This document shows positions 1 through 5,792 of a stretch of DNA of 11,741 bases, in pieces (within the stretch, counting starts at the first letter, position 1; every line of letters starts with the position of its first letter). The position numbers and the translations under genes are program-made. The stretch is from Ignavibacteria bacterium. GTDB lineage: Bacteria; Bacteroidota; Ignavibacteria; Ignavibacteriales; Ignavibacteriaceae. The DNA lies in the NCBI GenBank assembly GCA_030648225.1, contig JAUSIA010000179.1:1-11741 (forward strand), written 5' to 3'. The notes below the pieces were generated by a model. The model worked only from the letters and a program-made list of their open reading frames with translations. It made no database searches and had not been told where the DNA came from.

Positions 1-76
1 CCCACGGTTGAAACCGTGGGCTAATAATAACATTATTATAGATTTATTTTAAATAGCCCACGATTTTAATCGTGGG
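1..76. repeat. Inverted pair of REP-like hairpins
   Basis: Two near-identical 20-base palindromes face each other. At 1-20 the arms are CCCACGGTT/AACCGTGGG with a 2-base loop; at 57-76 they are CCCACGATT/AATCGTGGG with a 2-base loop. The second hairpin is preceded by ATAG, and the first is followed by its complement (GGGCTA against TAGCCC), so the two units point at each other across a 36-base AT-rich spacer. This is the layout of REP doublets (BIMEs) mobilised by RAYT/Y1 transposases. The pair lies beyond the 3' end of the minus-strand TonB-like gene, where it could also act on transcript ends. No transposase gene is in the window, and the unit may extend left of base 1. Confidence 0.75.
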
Positions 77-132
77 TTTATTAATTATAAGAATTTTCAA
101 AAACCGTTTTAACGGTTTCCTGAATTTAACTT

Positions 133-954
133 TTACTCCTGTTCCGGGCGATCAAAAATTTTAAATTCTACCGGAACAATGAACTGTACTTTAACAGGTT
201 TCCCCCTCTGTAATCCCGGTTTAAACTTTGTATAGTAAACTGCAATCCTTGCCGATTCATCACAATCGGGCCTGATTCCTTTTACTACATCTGCTTTCTC
301 TACTTCTCCGAATTCATCAACAATAATTTCAATCTCCACAATTCCTTCAATACCATCTTCTTTTGCTTTGTCCGGATAAATCAGCTTCTTTTTTATAGCT
401 TCATAACTGCCGACAGGCTCAGGCATTACTTCTACAGTTCTAAAGATTGCAGGACCGTCATCTATATTTTCTTCCTCAGGCGGCGGAGGCATTTCATAAT
501 CCTGCTTCTGTTTTTTTACAGGACCTGTAACTATAATCTCCTCATCTTGATTTTGAGAGGCTTTGGTTTCAGGCTCTTCAATTAAATAAATATTTTTCTT
601 TTCAACAACCTGTATTCCCTGTTCAAAAAAAATATCTTTTACATAATTTCCTTCTTCATCAAAAACAGATGTAGGACCTTCCCGTTTACCATCTTCTATA
701 TTAATTAATTCTTTTAACTGCCCATTAGGATGATAAGTTTTCACCAATCCCGCAACTCTGCCGTTAACATAAAGTCTTTCCTCTTTAAGAGTTCCATCTT
801 CATAATAAAATTTCGCTTCACCTTCCCTGACAGAATTGTTATAGCTAATTTCAGATTCAAGTTTACCATCCGGGTAATATGATTTAACTGGGTTATCCTG
901 AGATAAAGCAATGCTTACATATAGTAATACAACTAATAAGATTTTTTTCATCAT
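133..954 (-). CDS. Secreted MORN-repeat protein with TonB C-terminal domain
   Basis: The 273-residue protein begins with a basic, hydrophobic leader (residues 1-18, ending ALSQ) that is either a signal peptide or an N-terminal anchor. Residues 26-115 hold about four 24-residue repeats of the form Y-x-D/N-G-x-L-K...G...G, the MORN/YwqK-like toxin-antitoxin repeat. An acidic linker with a PPPP run (156-159) leads to a TonB_C domain at about 182-266, recognised by YPDKAKEDGIEG, DEFGEVEKADV and GKPVKVQFIVPVEF. TonB_C domains normally contact outer-membrane receptors from the periplasm. This protein lacks the long proline-rich linker of a classical TonB, so energy transduction is uncertain. Two adjacent ATG codons (954-952 and 951-949) are both possible starts, and no clear Shine-Dalgarno precedes them. 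It lies 34 bases behind the HEAGH gene on the same strand and may be cotranscribed. Confidence 0.85.
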   Translation of the reverse strand: MMKKILLVVLLYVSIALSQDNPVKSYYPDGKLESEISYNNSVREGEAKFYYEDGTLKEERLYVNGRVAGLVKTYHPNGQLKELINIEDGKREGPTSVFDEEGNYVKDIFFEQGIQVVEKKNIYLIEEPETKASQNQDEEIIVTGPVKKQKQDYEMPPPPEEENIDDGPAIFRTVEVMPEPVGSYEAIKKKLIYPDKAKEDGIEGIVEIEIIVDEFGEVEKADVVKGIRPDCDESARIAVYYTKFKPGLQRGKPVKVQFIVPVEFKIFDRPEQE

Positions 955-988
955 ACTTGCAAAAAATTTTCAACAGCTAAATTAGTAA

Positions 989-1519
989 TTAGTTGTGAAT
1001 TATAAGAGGTAATATGAGGGTAATAATAAAGACTATTACTGCAATACCAAAAAAGAAATACCCTACTTGGGAATCAAACTGTAGGATGTTAAGTTCCCCA
1101 AGAAGATAATGCCAGTCGTGATAAACTTTATTACCGCCAAGGAGAGGGAGCATTTGCGCACGTGCATCTGCTGCATACACACTTATATTAATAAAATTTT
1201 GTCCAGGCCAAAGAAGAGAAAACTGGACCCCCGTTCTGTAACTATTCCTGAAAAAGTACCAGCCAATTAAAGAAGGAAGAATAATTTGCATTAGTGTCCC
1301 GCCAGATGTATAAATAAACTTACCGAAAACCATAAAAAAGAAATGTCCAGCTTCATGAATTAAAAGATCAGCATTGTCTATCCAGGAATATTCACCCCTG
1401 TTAAGTACAAGCCAGATCATTACAGGAAGCATAACAAAGCAAGGAGTCCATCTTTTAACTTCATCAAACTTGTTGTAAGCTACTGCTTTATCCAACTGTA
1501 ACTGATTATTTTTTATCAT
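989..1519 (-). CDS. Integral membrane protein with HEAGH zinc-protease motif
   Basis: The protein has 176 residues and about four hydrophobic segments (near 26-40, 57-69, 76-90 and 153-172). Residues 55-59 read H-E-A-G-H, the HExxH zinc signature, inside LLIHEAGHFFFMVFGKF at the start of a membrane segment, as in M50/S2P-type intramembrane proteases. A conserved-looking GGTLMQ..LPSLIGW segment follows, then DARAQMLPLLGG and HDWHYLLGEL (about 118-142), whose Asp118, His134 and His137 are possible further metal ligands. The standard M50 NPDG motif is not seen, so this is at most a distant M50-like family; proteolysis is inferred from the motif only. The ATG at 1519 is the first start in frame and faces the DUF2911 gene across a 101-base divergent spacer. 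Confidence 0.8.
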   Translation of the reverse strand: MIKNNQLQLDKAVAYNKFDEVKRWTPCFVMLPVMIWLVLNRGEYSWIDNADLLIHEAGHFFFMVFGKFIYTSGGTLMQIILPSLIGWYFFRNSYRTGVQFSLLWPGQNFINISVYAADARAQMLPLLGGNKVYHDWHYLLGELNILQFDSQVGYFFFGIAVIVFIITLILPLIIHN

Positions 1520-1620
1520 TTTTAAATTGAATTAATAAATAACATTAGCTAACTTGAAAACAACTTTTAAGCCATTCAATAAAAAACTAACGCAGCTTAT
1601 AAACAACCGAAAGGAGAGTT
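1520..1620. promoter_or_regulatory. Divergent intergenic region with strong SD for DUF2911 gene
   Basis: This 101-base AT-rich spacer separates the minus-strand HEAGH gene from the plus-strand DUF2911 gene, so promoters for both should lie here. The only clear signal is AAGGAG at 1611-1616, four bases before ATG 1621, which fixes that start. No confident -35/-10 or Bacteroidota-type -33/-7 boxes could be picked by eye. Confidence 0.5.
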
Positions 1621-2457
1621 ATGCGTAAATATTTCTTTTTAATAATTGCTGTTTTTACTTTTTATTCACTAACAACAGCCCAGGATTTCAGAACGCCCCG
1701 CCCAAGCCCTGATGCAACTGTTTCTCAATATGTGGGAGTTACAAAAATTACTGTTGATTACAGTTCGCCCGCAGTTAAAGAAAGAAAGATATGGGGAGAA
1801 CTTGTCCCCTTCGGAGAAATATGGAGAACAGGTGCTAATGAGGTTACAACCATTACATTTACCAATCCTGTTAATGTAAACGGAAATGAATTGCCTGCCG
1901 GAACATATGGCATCCATACTATTCCCGGCGAGAAGGAATGGGATGTTATTTTTAGTAAGGATACAAAAGTTGATGGTCCTGTTGCTTTTGACGAGAAGAA
2001 AGAAGCTCTTAGATTAAAAGTAAAACCGGTCCCGCAAAGCGGGATTACAGAAAGGATGATGTTTACAATTACAGATATGACAGAGAATTCTGCTAAAGTA
2101 AATCTCATCTGGGAGAAGCTGAAAGTTTCTTTTGATGTTGAGACAAATACACAAGAATTAACTCTGCAGAATGCAAGGGATGCGTTTAACTGGGGACAAT
2201 TAATGTCCGCTGCAACGTACTGCCTGCAAAACAATGTTAATCTGGATGAGGGATATAAATGGATTCAGGCTTCTACTTTAATAAATGAAAATTACTGGAA
2301 TCAGAGAATTAAAGCTCAATATTTTGCCAAGATGGATAAGAAAGAGGAAGCAATTGCCACAATGGAAAATGCAATTGATCATGGTTCTAAAATGGAAGAT
2401 GAACCATTTGATTTTGATAGTATGAAGAAAATGCTGGCAGAGTGGAGAGGGCAGTAG
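1621..2457 (+). CDS. Secreted DUF2911 family protein
   Basis: This is a 278-residue protein with a signal peptide (MRKYFFLIIAVFTFYSLTTAQ, cleavage near residue 21). Residues about 27-172 match DUF2911: SPDATVSQYVGVTKITVDYSSP, then RKIWGELVPFGEIWRTGANE, then LPAGTYGIHTIPGEKEWDVIF. The C-terminal part (about 183-275) is helical and TPR-like: LTLQNARDAFNWGQLMSAATY, then AQYFAKMDKKEEAIATMENAI. DUF2911 proteins are common, exported and uncharacterised in Bacteroidota; no catalytic residues are established, so I give no function. The start is fixed by a strong AAGGAG four bases upstream. The gene stands alone on its strand. A degenerate copy of its last codons is found at 4031-4067. Confidence 0.9.
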   Translation: MRKYFFLIIAVFTFYSLTTAQDFRTPRPSPDATVSQYVGVTKITVDYSSPAVKERKIWGELVPFGEIWRTGANEVTTITFTNPVNVNGNELPAGTYGIHTIPGEKEWDVIFSKDTKVDGPVAFDEKKEALRLKVKPVPQSGITERMMFTITDMTENSAKVNLIWEKLKVSFDVETNTQELTLQNARDAFNWGQLMSAATYCLQNNVNLDEGYKWIQASTLINENYWNQRIKAQYFAKMDKKEEAIATMENAIDHGSKMEDEPFDFDSMKKMLAEWRGQ

Positions 2458-2620
2458 GCAGTTGGCAGTCCTCAGTTAGCAAATAGGAAAGAGCAGATAA
2501 TGGGAAGTTTCAGAGATTTAATTGTATATCAAAAAGCTTTTAAGCTTGCTATGGATATTTTTTAGTTGTCGCTCTTTCCCGAAAAAGAAAAATATGCTTT
2601 AACTCAAATTAAAAATTCAT
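2455..2620 (+). pseudogene. Relic of a four-helix-bundle (23S rRNA IVS-type) protein gene
   Basis: From ATG 2500 the reading frame gives MGSFRDLIVYQKAFKLAMDIF and then TAG (2563-2565). The same frame continues as LSLFPEKEKYALTQIKNSS before similarity ends near 2620. This is the N-terminal third of the TIGR02436-type four-helix-bundle family, whose members read approximately F-x-x-L-x-V-Y/W-Q-K-A then ELSKxFPxEEKYxLTDQIRRSS. The stop falls where the family has Glu (GAA/GAG to TAG is one change), residues equivalent to K and D are missing, and the last two thirds are absent. The upstream stretch GGCAGTTGGCAGT (2457-2469) resembles the short repeats that often flank these genes. The gene is dead. 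Confidence 0.7.
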
Positions 2621-2625
2621 CCGAT

Positions 2626-2630
2626 AAGGA
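2626..2630 (+). promoter_or_regulatory. Shine-Dalgarno deciding the DUF2834 start
   Basis: AAGGA lies ten bases before ATG 2641. It supports starting the DUF2834 protein at 2641 rather than at the TTG at 2566, which would append translated four-helix relic sequence. Confidence 0.55.
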
Positions 2631-2640
2631 AAAAAATCTT

Positions 2641-2958
2641 ATGATTCAGTACCTCTATTTGATTTTATGTGTATTGGGTACAGTTCTCCCTTATTCGCAG
2701 TTTTTCCCTTTCTTAGCCGAACATGGCTTTAATGTCCCTTTGTTTATGCAGCAACTATTTGCAAATCGTATCTCTGGATTTTTTGGATTCGATGTTATCA
2801 TATCGTCAATAGTGCTCTGGGCATTCGTGCTCACAGAAGGACAGCGTCAGCAAATGAATCACCTCTGGATATACTTAATTTGCAACCTTACTGTGGGTGT
2901 TTCACTCAGTTTGCCCCTGTTCTTGTATATGAGAGAGCGCAGGATTGAGCAACAATAG
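2641..2958 (+). CDS. DUF2834 family small membrane protein
   Basis: The protein has 105 residues and three predicted membrane segments (about 2-20, 45-66 and 74-97), ending in a short basic tail (RERRIEQQ). The pattern YLILCVLGTVLPYSQFFPFL, PLFMQQLFANRISGFFGFDV and VGVSLSLPLFLYMRER is that of DUF2834 (PF11196), whose role is unknown. A longer frame is open upstream to 2566, but those 25 codons belong to the four-helix relic. The ATG at 2641 has an upstream AAGGA and gives the normal family length. The gene sits alone between a dead gene and the convergent trhO-like gene, inside a pair of inverted repeats. It appears intact. Confidence 0.85.
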   Translation: MIQYLYLILCVLGTVLPYSQFFPFLAEHGFNVPLFMQQLFANRISGFFGFDVIISSIVLWAFVLTEGQRQQMNHLWIYLICNLTVGVSLSLPLFLYMRERRIEQQ

Positions 2959-3077
2959 GAAATTAAACAGAGCTGCGACACAAAAGATATAAGTGCACAT
3001 CTAAGTCAACGCTGATAGCAGAACAAATGAGAGAAGGAAATCCAGAAGGACCAACTGAAGATACTTCCTATTGCTAA
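2959..3077. other. Intergenic spacer without recognisable gene
   Basis: This spacer sits between the convergent DUF2834 and trhO-like genes. A short open stretch at about 3008-3078 (ending PTEDTSYC and a stop) could be the tail of a lost gene, but I do not recognise it. No convincing terminator hairpin is seen. Confidence 0.3.
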
Positions 3078-3959
3078 CTACCCGTAGTATTTGTCCCGTC
3101 TATTCTCCGCACTCCTGCATTCATCGCTGCAGCAGTAATCGTTATCAACTTTACAATCATGGCAAATGATGATGATTTTATCGCAATCTATGTTGTGGCA
3201 GTTAATGTAGTACGATGTAGGCTTTCCGCAGAATTCGCATTGAGCAATATATTTTAACTCTTCTTTTGTATTCGGCTCAATAACTTTGCGATCATCAAAA
3301 ACAAACATGCTTCCTTCCCAGTATGTATCGGGATATTTGTTGATGAAATTAATTATACCACCATCAAGCTGGTAAACATCCTTGAAACCTTCTTTGATCA
3401 TGTATGCAGATGCTTTTTCACATCTTATACCGCCGGTGCAGTAAGTAACAATTGTTTTATCTTTATGATCTTTCAAAGATTCAACAACTTTGGGCCACTC
3501 CCTGAAGTGTGTAATGTTTGGTGCAAAAGCATTTTTAAATCTCCCGATTTTACTCTCATACCAGTTGCGGGAATCAATAATTACAAAGTCTTTCCCTTCA
3601 CTATAAAATTTTAATAGCTCTTCAGGAGAAAGTTTTTTGCCGCCATTAGATGGATTTACATTCTCCAAGCCTGAATTAACTATTTCATCTTTTACTCTTA
3701 CATGCATTTTTGGAAAGGCAATCTGCTCAGTGTCTGTTTCTTTAAAACAAATATCCTCAAAAATCTTATGGCTTTTTAATTCAGATTTATAAAGATCAGT
3801 TTTTTCTTTAGTACCGAATATTGATCCACTTATTCCTTCTTTTGCAATATAAACTTTCCCTTTTAAGCCATTGTTTATGCACCAATCAAGATGTTCTTTT
3901 GCCAAGGATTCCGGGTCTTTAACATTAACATATTTATAGAATGAAATTACTTTATACAT
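3078..3959 (-). CDS. trhO: Rhodanese-domain tRNA uridine hydroxylase, TrhO/YceA family
   Basis: At 293 residues this has the full TrhO (UPF0176) architecture. An N-terminal acylphosphatase-like domain (1-95) carries KGKVYIAKEGISGSIFGT, and a rhodanese domain (about 112-215) carries the active-site loop C-T-G-G-I-R with Cys174. TrhO makes 5-hydroxyuridine at position 34 of certain tRNAs with O2 or prephenate-linked partners, in the cytoplasm. The C-terminal tail (241-281) is rich in cysteine, with CEFC (241/244), C254, C259, CHDC (266/269), CC (276/277) and C281, which fits a zinc-binding extension seen in some family members. The ATG at 3959 opens directly with the family start MYKVISFYKYV. 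The gene is convergent with DUF2834, and its stop codon abuts the inverted repeat arm. Confidence 0.9.
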   Translation of the reverse strand: MYKVISFYKYVNVKDPESLAKEHLDWCINNGLKGKVYIAKEGISGSIFGTKEKTDLYKSELKSHKIFEDICFKETDTEQIAFPKMHVRVKDEIVNSGLENVNPSNGGKKLSPEELLKFYSEGKDFVIIDSRNWYESKIGRFKNAFAPNITHFREWPKVVESLKDHKDKTIVTYCTGGIRCEKASAYMIKEGFKDVYQLDGGIINFINKYPDTYWEGSMFVFDDRKVIEPNTKEELKYIAQCEFCGKPTSYYINCHNIDCDKIIIICHDCKVDNDYCCSDECRSAENRRDKYYG

Positions 3960-4030
3960 TATTTAAGAGATTAATTTTACAAGTGAAACAAAAATAACAA
4001 TTATTAAAAGGAGAGAAAAGGTATTATAGG

Positions 4031-4067
4031 TTTTGATAATATGAAGGAGATGCTGGATGAATGGAAA
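4031..4067 (+). pseudogene. Remnant of a DUF2911 gene 3' end
   Basis: This stretch matches bases 2412-2448 of the DUF2911 gene at 30 of 37 positions without gaps and in the same coding frame: FDNMKEMLDEWK against FDSMKKMLAEWR. Most of the differences are transitions. Shortly after, TCCTCAGT occurs in both places, with a 14-base spacing difference. There is no upstream coding part, so this is a short dead fragment, either of a lost paralogue or of a copied segment. Chance similarity over 37 bases is unlikely but cannot be ruled out by eye. Confidence 0.5.
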
Positions 4068-4075
4068 CTACAATC

Positions 4076-4123
4076 CTCAGTGTCTCTGTGTTTCTGCAGT
4101 ACATTAACCACAGAGACGTGGAG
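4076..4123. repeat. Palindromic repeat interrupting vapC
   Basis: GTCTCTGTG (4082-4090) and CACAGAGAC (4109-4117) form a perfect 9-base-pair stem with an 18-base loop. With mismatches, the arms extend to 15 bases (4076-4090 and 4109-4123, 12 of 15 pairing). The sequence resembles the dispersed 'CCACAGAGAC' type repeats found scattered in many environmental genomes. It begins where the minus-strand vapC frame loses similarity. Confidence 0.6.
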
Positions 4124-4135
4124 AAGATACTTCAT
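4121..4135 (-). pseudogene. vapC: Five-codon stub of a vapC toxin gene
   Basis: The antitoxin stop and a new start overlap as ATGA (ATG 4135-4133, TGA 4134-4132), the usual vapBC coupling. The new frame reads M-K-Y-L-L, exactly the opening of many VapC PIN-domain toxins, whose next residues would be D-T-N with the first catalytic Asp. Here the sequence turns into the palindromic repeat (H-V-S-V-V) and stops after about 43 codons with no PIN similarity. The toxin body is gone. Confidence 0.6.
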
Positions 4136-4359
4136 AATATTTCTCTTTTATCCAACTCAGGCTGATTACGTTCAGACATAAAATCATCAGAAAATTTTTC
4201 AAGGCTTGCTATCATACTATTCCATTTTTCACGTTTAGGGAAAATGACTATTGCATCGCCGACTTTAGTTATATAAGCTTCTTTACCTTTCAAGCGAAAA
4301 GCTTTAGGAAGCCGCACAGCCTGGCTTTTACCATTATTAAATAATTTTGCTATATTCAT
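4132..4359 (-). CDS. vapB: VapB-type AbrB/MazE-fold antitoxin (orphan)
   Basis: The 75-residue protein has the swapped-hairpin AbrB/MazE DNA-binding domain at 1-45, with the typical NGKSQAVRLPKAFR and GDAIVIFPKR segments. An acidic, helical C-terminus (46-75) would bind and neutralise a VapC RNase. The start at ATG 4359 has AAAGGAG (minus strand, 4372-4366) six bases upstream. The partner toxin is reduced to five codons downstream, so the protein can only repress its own promoter or act on a toxin encoded elsewhere. The family assignment is strong; the VapB subtype rests on the ATGA-linked vapC start. Confidence 0.85.
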   Translation of the reverse strand: MNIAKLFNNGKSQAVRLPKAFRLKGKEAYITKVGDAIVIFPKREKWNSMIASLEKFSDDFMSERNQPELDKREIL

Positions 4360-4373
4360 TATAAACTCCTTTA

Positions 4374-4394
4374 GTATATATCTTAAATATATAC
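4374..4394. promoter_or_regulatory. Palindromic candidate operator for vapB
   Basis: GTATATAT and ATATATAC form a perfect 8-base inverted repeat around the 5-base centre CTTAA, immediately upstream of the vapB Shine-Dalgarno. AbrB-fold antitoxins bind such palindromes to autorepress, so this is the likely operator; binding itself is inferred. Confidence 0.5.
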
Positions 4395-4596
4395 AATGTG
4401 ATATTCTTATTTATTCTAAAGATTTAATTTCAAAAAAGAAGGTTGAGCAAAAGTTTTTGTAACTAATACATATCTAAGTCTTTATTAACTCACCCTCATC
4501 CCTCTCTTGCCAGACAGGGAATTATTGTCAAATCATGTGTGTTTATCTTCTGTCAAGATATTTTAATGAAATGCTAACAATGGAAATAAGTCTTTC

Positions 4597-4727
4597 TCTT
4601 TTTAAGAGGCTGTGTAATTAAAAAATTGGAGGTAGCCGCAGGCTTCAGCCTGCGAATTTTAATTGAAACCGCAACTTGAAAGTTGCGGCTACCTTAAATA
4701 ATTTTTCATACAATTTCTTTTTAAGAG
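4597..4727. mobile_element. MITE-like element bounded by a 12-bp direct repeat
   Basis: TCTTTTTAAGAG occurs at 4597-4608 and again at 4716-4727, flanking a 107-base insert (4609-4715). The insert ends are roughly inverted copies: the left GGCTGTGTAATTAAAAAATT resembles the reverse complement of the right end ATTTTTCATACAATT, and both lead inward to perfect 10-base arms GGTAGCCGCA/TGCGGCTACC. The layout suggests a small non-autonomous insertion with a duplicated target. The left end is also reminiscent of some IS terminal repeats; no transposase is present. Confidence 0.45.
4631..4693. repeat. Second inverted pair of REP-like hairpins
   Basis: Hairpin one is CGCAGGCT/AGCCTGCG with a 2-base loop (4637-4654). 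Hairpin two is CCGCAACTT/AAGTTGCGG with a 2-base loop (4669-4688). The whole unit is bounded by perfect inverted 10-mers, GGTAGCCGCA (4631-4640) and TGCGGCTACC (4684-4693), so a GTAG tetranucleotide stands at the 5' foot of each hairpin, as in RAYT-recognised REPs. Here the GTAG ends face outward, opposite to the pair at 1-76. Confidence 0.7.
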
Positions 4728-4767
4728 AAGGATTAGGATGAGTGAGGCTATATGAAACTCTTTTTGT

Positions 4768-5664
4768 TTACACAATATTCTGCTTCTTTGATCCCTGCTT
4801 AACCAGCAAAACTCCGACTATAATAATTACTGCCGCTATCAGTATTATAAAATCGAGCCGCTCATCAAGTATTAACCAGCCAAGAAATAATGCAATAACG
4901 GGATTTATATAAGCATAAGTTGATACGAGAGATAATGGCAAATGTGCAATTGAATATATGTAAGAACCATAACCAAAAATAGAACCGACTAAAGTAAGAT
5001 AAGTGAATGCAAGCAATCCATCCTGAGTAAAATTAACTTTTGATGTTTCTCCCAGTATAATTCCCAATATTGTAAGAGCAAAACCTGCAATAAGCATTTG
5101 AACAGCAGCACCCATAAGTGGATTTAAATCTATCTTCTTATACTTTGAATAAACCGATCCGGCTGACCATGCGACAACAGCTCCCAGTATAGCAAGAATA
5201 CCTTTTAAATAAGATGAATCAAGCAGCTCTTCCCAGTGGCTTCCAAAAATTAATGTAACTCCTCCAAGCCCGGCTATCATTCCCATTAATATCAAAAGAT
5301 TAATCTTTCTGCCCTGCGGCAGTAATGATTCTAATCCAACCATCCAAAAAGGGACAGAAGTAATCAATAGTGCAGCCAGTCCGCTGTTTACCCACTGCTC
5401 ACCGACAACAACAAGACCATTTCCGAATCCGAGTAATGAAAGCCCTACTATAGCCAGCGGGATAAAATCTTTTTTAGAGGGAAGCTTTACTCCTTTAATT
5501 CTCAGGTACAAAATGAAAATAGTCCCTGCAATTACCCATCTCAAACCAGCAAAGAGCATTGGCGGAAGATCTTCTACCCCAACCCTGATAGCAAGGTATG
5601 TCGTTCCCCAAATTATACATACAGCTATCCAGGCTATATATGCCTTAATATTTTCTTTGTTCAT
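4768..5664 (-). CDS. EamA/DMT-family membrane exporter
   Basis: The 298-residue protein has ten predicted membrane segments in two EamA repeats (about 8-140 and 152-287). Family landmarks are IIWGTTYLAIRVGVEDLPP with FAGLRWVIAG in the first repeat and LSLVSTYAYINPVIALFLGW with DERL in the second. It is closest in feel to YedA/RhaT-type drug-metabolite exporters; the substrate cannot be read from sequence. The frame is open 13 codons further up to 5703, but those residues (MVTCLRPFLKKLK) do not look like the family start, so I choose the ATG at 5664 (MNKENIKAYIAW). No Shine-Dalgarno supports either. It follows the CDF gene after 128 bases, probably as its own unit. Confidence 0.9.
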   Translation of the reverse strand: MNKENIKAYIAWIAVCIIWGTTYLAIRVGVEDLPPMLFAGLRWVIAGTIFILYLRIKGVKLPSKKDFIPLAIVGLSLLGFGNGLVVVGEQWVNSGLAALLITSVPFWMVGLESLLPQGRKINLLILMGMIAGLGGVTLIFGSHWEELLDSSYLKGILAILGAVVAWSAGSVYSKYKKIDLNPLMGAAVQMLIAGFALTILGIILGETSKVNFTQDGLLAFTYLTLVGSIFGYGSYIYSIAHLPLSLVSTYAYINPVIALFLGWLILDERLDFIILIAAVIIIVGVLLVKQGSKKQNIV

Positions 5665-5792
5665 TTTTAGTTTCTTAAGGAATGGACGGAGGCAAGTTAC
5701 CAATTGTAAGAGATTATTAAAAGTTGGATATGCAAGATGTTTTTTAAAAATTATCCAGGGATGAGAAAGACAATGTAAAAGCGCTGTTGAAT

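Larger units (their letters stand above)
2475..3078. repeat. Inverted repeats flanking the four-helix relic and DUF2834
   Basis: GTTAGCAAATAGGAA at 2475-2489 is matched by its near-exact reverse complement TTCCTATTGCTAAC at 3065-3078 (14 of 15 positions, one extra A). The pair encloses the four-helix-bundle relic and the DUF2834 gene, about 600 bases in all. Such arms fit the ends of a four-helix-bundle (IVS-type) gene cassette. The right arm runs up to the stop codon of the trhO-like gene. Whether the pair is one mobile unit is inference. Confidence 0.5.
4395..4767. other. Gene-free region with nested repeats
   Basis: These 373 bases hold no credible gene. They contain degenerate outer inverted arms: CTCACCCTCATCCCTCTCTT at 4489-4508, against a related reverse-complement segment at 4723-4746. 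A 12-base direct repeat and an inner REP pair lie between them. The region appears to be a landing site for small elements between the 3' end of the EamA gene and the vapB promoter. Confidence 0.5.

Noticed and set aside
1..76. CRISPR repeats
   Set aside because: Only two palindromic units in inverted orientation with an AT-rich spacer; no direct repeat series and no cas genes.
1669..2234. Long minus-strand open frames opposite the DUF2911 gene
   Set aside because: They lie wholly antisense to a well-supported secreted protein and have no recognisable family pattern or SD.
2566..2958. A 130-residue protein from a TTG start
   Set aside because: Its first 25 codons translate the four-helix relic downstream of a premature stop; family similarity and an SD point to ATG 2641.
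3008..3078. Short open stretch ending PTEDTSYC before the trhO stop
   Set aside because: It matches no family I recognise, has no start signal and coincides with the inverted repeat arm.
4007..4117. Minus-strand open frame continuing from the vapC start through the repeat
   Set aside because: Translation after MKYLL (HVSVVNVLQKHRD...) has no PIN-domain residues and is read-through of repeat sequence.
4395..4767. tRNA or structured small RNA suggested by the hairpins
   Set aside because: The hairpins are explained by a REP pair; no cloverleaf, anticodon arm or known RNA motif is visible.
4768..5703. N-terminal extension of the EamA exporter to 5703
   Set aside because: The added MVTCLRPFLKKLK lacks family similarity and SD support; the ATG at 5664 begins the normal first segment.
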